The notes under the pieces are model-generated. The model saw only the letters and a list, made by a program, of their open reading frames with translations, searched no databases and was not told where the DNA came from. A DNA stretch of 64,000 nucleotides from Brevibacillus sp051967035. Its GTDB lineage: Bacteria > Bacillota > Bacilli > Brevibacillales > Brevibacillaceae. Below, piece after piece: positions 25,044 through 33,049 of the stretch (the first letter of the stretch is position 1; every line of letters starts with the position of its first letter). Position numbers and translations under genes: made by a program. The stretch is taken from NCBI RefSeq assembly GCF_051967035.1, contig NZ_JBQCKK010000010.1:1-64000 (forward strand), in the 5' to 3' direction.

Positions 25044-25106
25044 CCTTTGGACATAGCCGAAAGACTGCAACGGTGTGCCAGGCACAAGCGTCCTTTCCGG
25101 ATTCGC

Positions 25107-26783
25107 TTACTCCTTGCCATTTTTCCAGTAATCGTAGGCGTGAATGGCATGGCCCATGAACGACGAATACGGCGCAAGCGCCTCTGTCACCTGTTGCAGT
25201 TGCCGATGCATCTCGCCCATCCCTTCCTCGTAGAACGTAATGCCGTTACCCTCGTGGCTCTCTTTCGTCTCGACGGCCACGACGATCTTCTTTCCGATGC
25301 TCTGCGCGTATTTCACCTGATTTTCTACCAAGCCGACGATGCGATCCGCCCGATCGCGAAAAGCCATAAGCGTCGTATGATCCAGCTGTTCGATCATCCA
25401 ATGGGAAAACGGTGTGTCCGGCTGTCCCGGCACAGGCGTGTTGTCCAGCCAGGCGGCGAGATCGACGCTCGTTTCCAGTTGGCCGTCCTGCTTCGTCTCC
25501 TCGACGAACGCCTGGATGTTTGCCATCCACTGGCGCAAGACGGCGTCTTTGTCCTCGCGCCAGACCGGCATGACATACGGCTCGATATCGAGGTGGATCC
25601 CCTGGAACCGCTCGCCTGACTCTACCGATCGGTTGTACGCCTTCACCCAGTTCACGAGCTTCATGATTTTCCCTCTGCTCTCCGCCAGTGCCCAGATTGG
25701 ATGGCCGCCCATGGCGTGGACCTCGATGCCTGCCTCCCTCGCCTCTCGGACAAAATCCCGGTAATAGGCGTGAGGCTGCTCCAAATCCAGACGAACGTAG
25801 AGCAGGTTGACGCCGTTTTGTTCGGCAAAGGCAAGAATTTCCTCTTTTTCCGTGCCGATCAGCTCAGCCCGCCAAATATAGGTGCCTTTGTAGCGCTCTT
25901 TTTTGACCGGAGCCAACGGAAGAGCCTCCTTCCAATAGCGGTAATCATGGATCGCGATACCGGAGTAGGACGGATGATCGCCCAATTTTTCAGGCAAAAG
26001 CGCCAGCTGTCGATTCATCTCCTCCACGCCTTCTTCGGCAAAAGAAGCGTGGTCGTCGCCGAGCTTTTTCATGTTGACGGCAACCATCACCCGCGTGCCC
26101 AGCTTGTCCGCTTCTTTCAGTTCATCCTCCACCAGTGCCAGAATGCCGTTTTTCCCGGACAGCGTATCGCGATAGGCCATGATGCACACCGTGTCAAACT
26201 GCTCGATCATCCATTGCGACACGGATACAGCCTGCTCGCCCGGAACGGGAATATCGTCGAGCCAAAAGGCGAGCGCCACGCTTGACACAAGCCCCTGCTT
26301 CTTCACTTCGCTCGTGAACGTCTGCACATTGGCGAGCCACTCAGAAATGATGCGCTCGCGATCAGTCTCCCAGAACGGCAGCAGGTACGGCTCGATGTCG
26401 AGCTGAATGCCGCGAATGCGCTCGTCTTCCGCCGCTTCCCGATTGTAGCGTTCCACCCACTCGACGATGTTCATCATCCGCTTTTCGTAGCTGGCAAGCG
26501 CCCAGGCAGGATGTCCCGCCACCGCGTGAACCTCCACGCCTATCGCATTCGCTTCGCGGATAAAGGCGCGGTAGTAATCAAACGGCTTGTTCATTTCGAT
26601 TCGCAAGTAAATCAGATTGATCTCGTTGCTTTTGCAGAATTCCAGGATTTCCCGTTTTTCGTCTCCGATGATTTCGGATTGCCAAATCCACGTGGCCTTA
26701 CTCTTTTTTTCCGCCGGGGAAAAGCCGAACAGAAAGCCGAGCGTCAGGCAGAGAACACTAAGGTAGATGGGCGCGGCTTTCAT
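25107..26783 (-). CDS. Exported two-module TIM-barrel-like protein
   Basis: A 558-residue protein with an N-terminal signal or anchor segment (IYLSVLCLTLGFLFGF) and two homologous modules of about 260 residues. Each starts with a TWIWQSE/TYIWRAE strand, continues with INLIYLRIEM, VEVHAVAGHPAWAL, GIQLDIEPYLLPFW, then WLDDIPVPG and IMAYRD. The repeated LDIEPY acidic motif at the end of a strand looks like a glycoside-hydrolase active site, although no named family is certain. It begins six bases after the single-module gene stops, is last in the operon, and is probably a hydrolase or binding protein for the locus's polysaccharide. Confidence 0.7.
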   Translation of the reverse strand: MKAAPIYLSVLCLTLGFLFGFSPAEKKSKATWIWQSEIIGDEKREILEFCKSNEINLIYLRIEMNKPFDYYRAFIREANAIGVEVHAVAGHPAWALASYEKRMMNIVEWVERYNREAAEDERIRGIQLDIEPYLLPFWETDRERIISEWLANVQTFTSEVKKQGLVSSVALAFWLDDIPVPGEQAVSVSQWMIEQFDTVCIMAYRDTLSGKNGILALVEDELKEADKLGTRVMVAVNMKKLGDDHASFAEEGVEEMNRQLALLPEKLGDHPSYSGIAIHDYRYWKEALPLAPVKKERYKGTYIWRAELIGTEKEEILAFAEQNGVNLLYVRLDLEQPHAYYRDFVREAREAGIEVHAMGGHPIWALAESRGKIMKLVNWVKAYNRSVESGERFQGIHLDIEPYVMPVWREDKDAVLRQWMANIQAFVEETKQDGQLETSVDLAAWLDNTPVPGQPDTPFSHWMIEQLDHTTLMAFRDRADRIVGLVENQVKYAQSIGKKIVVAVETKESHEGNGITFYEEGMGEMHRQLQQVTEALAPYSSFMGHAIHAYDYWKNGKE

Positions 26784-26788
26784 TTGTG

Positions 26789-27709
26789 CTAGCTACTCCT
26801 CTCATTGGCTTCTATGCTTCGTTTCCAGCTTTCGTAGTCGTGAATGGCGCTGCCTGCGAACGCCGGGTTGCCGGACAGCTCTTCCGTCAAAATCACCAGC
26901 TGGTTTCTCATCTCCGCCGGACCGTCCTCGTAGAAGCTCACATGCGAACCTTCCGTCGATTCCATGATGTTGACCCCGACGATCACCGAGCCTTTTTTCC
27001 GGGAGTTGGCATCGGCGACGATCTTTTTGACAATCTCGACAATGCCGTTGTCTCCCTGGGCGCGGTTGCGGTACGCCATCAGCGTGATGCTGTCGAGGCG
27101 CTGCACCATCCAGCTGCTGACTTTTTCCGAGCTGCCCGGGACAGGGACGGAATCGATCCAGAACGGCAAGTCTGCGCCTACCGCCAGATCGGTGTCCTTT
27201 TTCGTCTCGGCCACGAGGTATGCGACATTTTTTAGCCATTGGCGCACGACTTCCTGCTGCGACTCCTTCCAGGCGGGCAGCAAGTACGGCTCGATATCGA
27301 CGTGGATGCCACAAAAGCGCTCGTCCGCCCTGGCGCTCCTGTTGTACGCCTTCACCCAGGAGATCAGTTCGTCGATGCTTTGGCGGTTCTTGGTCAACGC
27401 CCAGTTGGGATCGCCGCCCAGCGCCTCCACCTGGATGTCGGCCTGTCCCGCTTTGCGGATAAACGTCCGATAGGCCTCGGGGGGAACGGTAGTCGGTTCC
27501 ACATGGAGATAGATCAGGTTGATGCCGTTTTCCTCGGCAAACGCGATCATTTCGTCTGTCTGCGTCTCGATTTGTTTGGCGTCCCAAATCCAGGTGGCTG
27601 TCGTCAGGGCAGCGCGAGAGTGAGTGGAGAGCACGAGCATGAGGATGGAAGCGGCCGCAAGAATCGCCATCCCGGCCCATAGCGGCCCGTATTTTCGCAG
27701 CGCCCGCAT
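26789..27709 (-). CDS. Exported single-module TIM-barrel-like protein
   Basis: A 306-residue homologue of each half of the following gene. An N-terminal membrane/signal segment (LWAGMAILAAASILMLVL) precedes TATWIWDAKQ, INLIYLHVEP, VEALGGDPNWAL, GIHVDIEPYLLPAW, WIDSVPVPG and LMAYRNRA. The conserved aspartate and glutamate of DIEPY are kept. The ATG at 27709 overlaps the stop of the GlmU-like gene by one base (TGATG) with no strong ribosome binding site, so translation is probably coupled. An in-frame TTG at 27712 is the alternative start. Likely exported and acting on the operon's polysaccharide. Confidence 0.7.
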   Translation of the reverse strand: MRALRKYGPLWAGMAILAAASILMLVLSTHSRAALTTATWIWDAKQIETQTDEMIAFAEENGINLIYLHVEPTTVPPEAYRTFIRKAGQADIQVEALGGDPNWALTKNRQSIDELISWVKAYNRSARADERFCGIHVDIEPYLLPAWKESQQEVVRQWLKNVAYLVAETKKDTDLAVGADLPFWIDSVPVPGSSEKVSSWMVQRLDSITLMAYRNRAQGDNGIVEIVKKIVADANSRKKGSVIVGVNIMESTEGSHVSFYEDGPAEMRNQLVILTEELSGNPAFAGSAIHDYESWKRSIEANERSS

Positions 27710-28731
27710 CAATTCAGGCCGTGATCCTGCCCGTTTGTCGTCGCTGCCACCTCAACTGCCGCCCTGTCTGTGTACGCGCTCCCGTCAAATGAGGAAAACG
27801 GCGGAACCCGCGTGTAATCCTCCACGACCATATCCTTGACGTGGGCGTGCGGCCCAACCTGGCAGCCTTCCCCGATCTGCGTCGCGCCAAGCAAAAACGT
27901 CCCGGGATACAGCACCGTATCGCGCCCGATCGTCACAGTCGAGTCGATATACGTAGCGGCTGGATCGATCATGGTCACGCCGTTATTCATGTGACGCTCG
28001 TTGATTCGCTTGCGCATCAGCCGTTCCAGGTGGGCGAGCTGCACGCGGTCGTTTACGCCGGAGCCTTCCTCGGCATCGTCTGCCAGGTGCGCAGCCACCA
28101 GCTCGCCTTGCTCCTGCAAAAGCGCCAGGACGTCCGGCAAGTAATACTCGCCTTGCGCGTTCTGGTTCGAAACATTCGGGAGAGTCGCAAACAGCTTTTG
28201 ATTATCAAAGCAAAAGATGCCTGTGCTGATTTCGTTCACCTTTTTTTGCCCGAGGGTCGCGTCCTTTTCCTCGACGATTCGGCGGACATCGCCGTTCTCG
28301 TCGCGAATGATCCGCCCGTAGCCGGTCGGGTCGTCCACAATGGCGGTCAATACCGTCGCTGCCGCCTGCTTCGACAGATGGTAGTCGAGCAGACGCTGCA
28401 GCGTCTCGCTTTGCACGAGCGGCGTATCGCCATTGAGCACGAGCGTTACGCCGTCTTGCTCGGCGAGGATGTCTTTACTCATCCATACGGCGTGCGCGGT
28501 GCCGAGCTGCTCCTTCTGCTGCGCGTATTGCACGCGGCTTCCGAGCTGCTTTTTCACGGCTTCGGCCCCGTGACCGACAACGACAACCAAGGTATGTAGT
28601 GACAAAGGCTCCAGTGCCCCGACGACATGCTCGATCATCGGCTTGCCGCACAGCGGATGCATGACTTTGTACAAGGCAGAGTTCATCCTGGTTCCTTTTC
28701 CTGCTGCGAGCACTACTGCGTGTATGTTCAT
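27709..28731 (-). CDS. Shortened GlmU-like nucleotidyltransferase
   Basis: A 340-residue protein. Residues 1-230 are a complete UDP-GlcNAc pyrophosphorylase domain: VVLAAGKGTRMNS, QLGTAHAVW, LNGDTPLV, GYGRIIRDE and GSGVNDRVQLA. A short left-handed beta-helix follows (TYIDSTVTIGRDTVLYPGTFL), then the protein stops. True GlmU has about 456 residues; the C-terminal coils holding the acetyltransferase active site are missing. It can be expected to make UDP-GlcNAc from GlcNAc-1-phosphate (or a related sugar) but not to acetylate glucosamine-1-phosphate. GGAGG lies seven bases before the ATG, which overlaps the previous stop by four bases. A housekeeping full-length GlmU should exist elsewhere. Confidence 0.88.
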   Translation of the reverse strand: MNIHAVVLAAGKGTRMNSALYKVMHPLCGKPMIEHVVGALEPLSLHTLVVVVGHGAEAVKKQLGSRVQYAQQKEQLGTAHAVWMSKDILAEQDGVTLVLNGDTPLVQSETLQRLLDYHLSKQAAATVLTAIVDDPTGYGRIIRDENGDVRRIVEEKDATLGQKKVNEISTGIFCFDNQKLFATLPNVSNQNAQGEYYLPDVLALLQEQGELVAAHLADDAEEGSGVNDRVQLAHLERLMRKRINERHMNNGVTMIDPAATYIDSTVTIGRDTVLYPGTFLLGATQIGEGCQVGPHAHVKDMVVEDYTRVPPFSSFDGSAYTDRAAVEVAATTNGQDHGLN

Positions 28732-28910
28732 CCTGTCGCCTCCACTCTGGCCAGTTGGCCTTGCTGTTCAAAGTACGGCTTCAGTTCATCCGTCAACGTG
28801 TCGATCATCATGTTCACATCTACGTCTTTCCTCTGCACGCCTAGTCGATACGCCTGGAGCATGATTTCCAGCAAAATCTCCTGGTTCAACTCCCGCTTCG
28901 AGGTGCTCAT
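28728..28910 (-). CDS. Small protein of unknown function in the exopolysaccharide operon
   Basis: A 60-residue, mainly helical, acidic protein beginning MSTSKRELNQEI and ending in ARVEATG. GGAGG lies nine bases before the ATG and the stop overlaps the next start as ATGA, both signs of a real gene. No membrane segment, cysteine or known motif is visible. Tight coupling to the GlmU-like gene suggests a partner or regulator of that enzyme, but this is inference from position only. Confidence 0.75.
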   Translation of the reverse strand: MSTSKRELNQEILLEIMLQAYRLGVQRKDVDVNMMIDTLTDELKPYFEQQGQLARVEATG

Positions 28911-28966
28911 TTGCCCGTTCCTCCTCGCAAGTCCAGATAGTGGTTCATAACGATAGACGGATTCGC

Positions 28967-30799
28967 TTACTCAACTGTTACACTTTTTGCCAAATTGCGT
29001 GGACGGTCTACGTCGTTGCCCAGCACGACAGAAGTGTAGTAGGCGATGAGCTGTAGTGGAATGACAGCGAGCACCGGGGTAAACAGCGCATCTGTCTTCG
29101 GAATCAGGCAGACGTCATCCACCGAGCGATGCAGATCGACATGATCCTCGTGCGTGATGCCGAGTACGTTGGCACCGCGCGCCTTCACTTCGGTAATATT
29201 GCTGATCATTTTCTCGTGCAAAGCGTCTTGTGTGGACAGGGCTACGACCCGCGTACCTTCCTCGATCAACGCCAGCGTGCCGTGCTTCAGCTCCCCTGCG
29301 GCATACGCCTCCGAATGAATGTAGGAGATTTCCTTGAGCTTGAGCGAGCCTTCCATGGATACGGCATAGTCCATTCCTCGGCCGATGAAAAACAGGTGGT
29401 CTTCGTCCTTGATCGCTTCGGCAAACTGGCGAAGCTGCTGGGCGTGCGCGAGAATCTCCTCGACCTGTCCAGGCAAGCGCTGCAAGCTTTGAATCAGCGA
29501 CGCGATCTCGGCTGGCGCCAGCGCCCCTTTTTCCTGCGCCAGATACATTCCCCACAAATAGAAGGCAATGAGCTGGGACGTGTACGCTTTCGTAGAAGCG
29601 ACGGCGATCTCCGGTCCGGCATTGGTCGTGATGACCTCATCTGCCTCGCGGGCAATCGAGCTGCCGACTACGTTGGTAATGGCAAGCACCACAGAGCCGT
29701 TGCGCTTCGCTTCCCGCATCGCCGCCAGCGTATCCGCTGTCTCGCCAGACTGGCTGACGGCGATCGTCAGCGTGTTTGGCCCAAACAATGGGCGACGGTA
29801 ACGGAACTCGGAAGCCACATCGACCTCGACCGGGATGTGCGCCAGACTCTCAATCACATACTTGCCGACCAGCCCCGCATGGTACGCCGTGCCGCATGCG
29901 ACGATGTAGATTTTTTCGATGCTTCGAATCGTTTCGGCTGACAACCGGAGATCAGGAAACACAATCCGTTTGCCGGATTCGTCGATCCGGCCTGTCATCG
30001 TGTTGCGCAGAGCGCGTGGCTGCTCGTGAATTTCCTTTTCCATATAATGCGCGTAGCCGTCTTTTTCCGCCTGCTCCTTGTCCCAGTCAACCCGGACAAG
30101 CTTGCGCTCAATCGGTTCCTCTGTCTCCAGGCTCATGACCTGTACAGAATCTTTCGTCAAGACGGCCAGGTCGCCGTCCTCCAATACGTACACATCGCGC
30201 GTATGCTCCAGGATGGCGGGAATATCAGAGCCGATGAAATTCTCGTTCTGGCCTACCCCGATAATCAACGGACTGGCCATACGCACGGCGATCAGCTTGT
30301 CCGGCTCATGCTCCGACATGACGCCAAGGGCGAACGCCCCGCGAATTTGGCCCGCCACCTTGCGCACGGCAGCGAGCAGGTCGCCGTTGTATTCGCGCGA
30401 CAAAAGGTGGACGATCACCTCGGTATCCGTTTCCGAACGGAACACCACGCCTTGCTCGATCAGCTCCTGTTTGATCTCCAGGTAGTTTTCGATAATGCCG
30501 TTGTGTACGATGGAGAACTTTTGCGTCTCGTCTACGTGAGGGTGAGAATTCTCATCCGACGGCCGCCCGTGCGTCGCCCAACGCGTGTGGCCGATGCCGA
30601 CCGTGCCGGAAAGCCCGGCCTTCTCGGTCTTCTCCACGAGGACGTCGATTCTGCCTTTTGCCTTGCGGACGGCAATCGACTTGCCATCGCAAATCGCGAT
30701 CCCCGCCGAGTCATACCCTCTGTATTCCAGCTTTCGCAGGCCGTTAATCAAAATCGGCTGCGCTTGTCTGTACCCAATGTATCCCATAATTCCGCACAT
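28967..30799 (-). CDS. glmS: Glutamine-fructose-6-phosphate aminotransferase (isomerizing)
   Basis: Makes glucosamine 6-phosphate from fructose 6-phosphate and glutamine, the first step towards UDP-GlcNAc. The 610-residue protein has the N-terminal glutamine amidotransferase domain with catalytic Cys2 (MCGIMGYIGYRQAQP), then two SIS domains (VACGTAYHAGLVGKY, VSQSGETADTLAAMR) and the C-terminal NLAKSVTVE. GGAGG lies ten bases before the ATG. Only 53 bases separate it from the dehydrogenase gene, too little for the glmS ribozyme usual in Gram-positives, so it should escape glucosamine-6-phosphate feedback. Confidence 0.95.
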   Translation of the reverse strand: MCGIMGYIGYRQAQPILINGLRKLEYRGYDSAGIAICDGKSIAVRKAKGRIDVLVEKTEKAGLSGTVGIGHTRWATHGRPSDENSHPHVDETQKFSIVHNGIIENYLEIKQELIEQGVVFRSETDTEVIVHLLSREYNGDLLAAVRKVAGQIRGAFALGVMSEHEPDKLIAVRMASPLIIGVGQNENFIGSDIPAILEHTRDVYVLEDGDLAVLTKDSVQVMSLETEEPIERKLVRVDWDKEQAEKDGYAHYMEKEIHEQPRALRNTMTGRIDESGKRIVFPDLRLSAETIRSIEKIYIVACGTAYHAGLVGKYVIESLAHIPVEVDVASEFRYRRPLFGPNTLTIAVSQSGETADTLAAMREAKRNGSVVLAITNVVGSSIAREADEVITTNAGPEIAVASTKAYTSQLIAFYLWGMYLAQEKGALAPAEIASLIQSLQRLPGQVEEILAHAQQLRQFAEAIKDEDHLFFIGRGMDYAVSMEGSLKLKEISYIHSEAYAAGELKHGTLALIEEGTRVVALSTQDALHEKMISNITEVKARGANVLGITHEDHVDLHRSVDDVCLIPKTDALFTPVLAVIPLQLIAYYTSVVLGNDVDRPRNLAKSVTVE

Positions 30800-30852
30800 G
30801 TTTGTCCTTCCTCCTTCGGTCGTGCTGGTTTGTGTGTGGCGCTCGCCCGCCG

Positions 30853-32214
30853 TTAGGCGAGCAAGCTTACGACTTCCTTTTCCTCCTGGATAGCCACAGA
30901 TGTGCCGATGCGATAGACATTCGGGTTGGTGATTCCGTCAAACGCGTTGCGCGTATCAATAATTGCGACGCCCAAGTCAGCCAGCTCCTGGTAGCGGAAG
31001 CACTTGTGGTTGGTGATGAGCACCATGCAATCGTACGTCTTGAACAGCTCGTAGTCGTTTTCAATCGAGGACACGACCTGCCCTTTTTTGTTCACGAAGC
31101 TTTGCGCATACGGGTCGTAGTAGTCGACCTGCGCTCCGCTCTTTTTGAACAGCTCGTAGATTTCCAGTCCGGGCGATTCGCGCAAATCATCCACATCCGG
31201 CTTGTAGGCCATGCCCAAAATGAGAATGCGCGAGCTGTTGATCGCCTTGGCGTAAATATTGAGTACCTGTGCCGTCTTGTTCAGTACGTAGTCTGGCATG
31301 TTGTCATTGATCGACTGGGCAATTTCGATGAACTGGCTGTGGAAACGATAGCCTTTCGCTTTCCACGACAGATACATCGGATCGAGCGGTATGCAATGCC
31401 CACCGATCCCGGGCCCTGGATAAAACGGCATGAACCCGAACGGTTTGGTCGATGCGGCCTTGATTACTTCCCAAACGTTGATGCCCATTCGATCGCACAT
31501 CATTGCCATTTCGTTCATGAACGCGATGTTGACGCTGCGGAACGTATTTTCCAAAAGCTTGGACATTTCCGCCACTTTTGGCGAGGAGACCGGAACGACG
31601 GTTTTGACCAGGTTGCCGTAGAGAAGGGTTCCCAGCTCGATGCAACGTTCCGTCGTGCCGCCGATGATTTTCGGCGTATTGTACGTGTTGAACTTGCGGT
31701 TGCCCGGATCGACCCGCTCAGGCGAGTAGCAGAGGAAAAAGTCGACACCTGTGGTATAGCCGAGCTTTTCCAGCTCGCGCCCGATCAGCTCCTCGGTCGT
31801 TCCCGGATAGGTCGTGCTCTCCAGTGTAATCAGCAGTCCTTTGCGCATGTACTTCTTGATTTGCTCCACCACACTCGTAATGTAGGACGTGTCCGGGTCC
31901 TGGTTCGGGCTGAGCGGAGTCGGAACGCAAATGCTGATCGCATCCAGCTCCTCGATGACGCGATAATCCGTCGTCGGGGTAAAGCGTCCGGTCGCCAAGC
32001 ACGCCTGCAAGGTTTCATTGGAGACGTCCTGCACGTAGGACTCGCCTTTTTTCAAACTCTCAATTTTTCCGGCATGCAGGTCGATCCCGACAACCGTATA
32101 CCCGCTCTTCACGGTCTCTATCGCCAGCGGCAGTCCGACATACCCAAGCCCAATCACCCCGATTTTCGCTGTTTTTTGCCCAATGTGCTGCTGAAGTTCC
32201 TCGTATCTTGTCAT
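30853..32214 (-). CDS. Nucleotide-sugar dehydrogenase (UDP-GlcNAc/ManNAc 6-dehydrogenase type)
   Basis: An NAD-dependent four-electron dehydrogenase that oxidises C6 of a UDP-sugar to a uronic acid. The 453-residue protein has the Rossmann loop IGVIGLGYVGLPLA, the central ESTTYPGTTEEL, SPERVDPGN, and the catalytic cysteine in GPGIGGHCIPLDPMYL, then KPDVDDLRESP. The pattern is that of WbpA/TviB-type UDP-HexNAc dehydrogenases more than of plain UDP-glucose dehydrogenase. AGGGAGAG lies eight bases before the ATG. Together with GlmS and the GlmU-like enzyme it suggests UDP-GlcNAcA or a related uronate as polymer precursor. Confidence 0.9.
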   Translation of the reverse strand: MTRYEELQQHIGQKTAKIGVIGLGYVGLPLAIETVKSGYTVVGIDLHAGKIESLKKGESYVQDVSNETLQACLATGRFTPTTDYRVIEELDAISICVPTPLSPNQDPDTSYITSVVEQIKKYMRKGLLITLESTTYPGTTEELIGRELEKLGYTTGVDFFLCYSPERVDPGNRKFNTYNTPKIIGGTTERCIELGTLLYGNLVKTVVPVSSPKVAEMSKLLENTFRSVNIAFMNEMAMMCDRMGINVWEVIKAASTKPFGFMPFYPGPGIGGHCIPLDPMYLSWKAKGYRFHSQFIEIAQSINDNMPDYVLNKTAQVLNIYAKAINSSRILILGMAYKPDVDDLRESPGLEIYELFKKSGAQVDYYDPYAQSFVNKKGQVVSSIENDYELFKTYDCMVLITNHKCFRYQELADLGVAIIDTRNAFDGITNPNVYRIGTSVAIQEEKEVVSLLA

Positions 32215-32255
32215 CCTCGTTTCTCTCCCTTTCTCTTTCTACATTTCTGTTTTCG

Positions 32256-33047
32256 TTAGGAAATCAAGCGTTTGACTCTGGCCTCCAGCTCAATCGGTGA
32301 AAATGGCTTCGTGATGTAATCGGAAGCGCCCAAGGCAAACGATTTTTGCACATCTTCCTCCAGACGTTTGTCTGTCAGGACCATAATTTTGCTCATGACT
32401 TCCTGACGAAGATGTCTGATTTTCTCCATCAGCTGATAGCCGCTGACGACAGGCAGATTCAAGTCCGTAATTACCAGATCATAGTCGGCTTCGCGGAGCT
32501 TCTCCATGCCGTCCATGCCGTCATGGGCGACGGTTACCTGATAGCCCTTGCGCTGTAGATAGATGCGCAAAAACTCGTTGACCGTCTCATCCTGATTGAC
32601 GAGCAAAATGCTTGCCGGCTCCTGCTCCCGGCTCGCCGCGTGCTGCTCGTAAACCTTGATGCTCCCAAGCTCGCTTGCGTCCTTCATCTCCTGAATCATT
32701 CGCATCAGCATTTGCCCCGACGAGCTTGAGCTTTCCGGAAAGCTGGCAATGACGATCCCTCCTGTCAACAGCTTGCGGCCGAGCAAATAGTCTTTGACTT
32801 GCAAGGCGTAAAAATGGGTATCGGCCAGCTTCTTTTGTTCCAGCAAAAGGCCGAGCATATTCTTGGCTTTGTCATGCGCAACATGCATCGTCACAGGATC
32901 GGCCAGCTTGGCTTCCATGTCCCTTTTGATGATTTCCAGCGACTCTGCGGACACGTTTTTGCAAGAGGCCAGGATTACCCCGCACGCCATGCGGTTCTCT
33001 TCCATCTTGCTTAACCACTCATAGAAAGCAGGTACGAGATTACTCAT
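32256..33047 (-). CDS. Response regulator with unusual N-terminal domain and C-terminal receiver
   Basis: A 263-residue cytoplasmic protein. Residues about 1-145 form a domain I do not recognise with certainty; its GGIVIASFPESSSSSGQML stretch is like the end of a GGDEF domain, so it may be a degenerate one. Residues about 150-263 are a receiver domain: phosphoacceptor aspartate in DLVITDLNLP, the threonine in IMVLTDKR and lysine in YITKPFS. There is no DNA-binding output. GGAGG lies seven bases before the ATG at 33047 (an ATG at 33050 overlaps the glycosyltransferase stop). It may control the synthase by phosphorylation. No partner kinase is in the operon. Confidence 0.8.
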   Translation of the reverse strand: MSNLVPAFYEWLSKMEENRMACGVILASCKNVSAESLEIIKRDMEAKLADPVTMHVAHDKAKNMLGLLLEQKKLADTHFYALQVKDYLLGRKLLTGGIVIASFPESSSSSGQMLMRMIQEMKDASELGSIKVYEQHAASREQEPASILLVNQDETVNEFLRIYLQRKGYQVTVAHDGMDGMEKLREADYDLVITDLNLPVVSGYQLMEKIRHLRQEVMSKIMVLTDKRLEEDVQKSFALGASDYITKPFSPIELEARVKRLIS

Positions 33048-33049
33048 CA

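Noticed and set aside
30800..30852. glmS ribozyme
   Set aside because: The 53-base gap is much too short and contains no ribozyme-like sequence.
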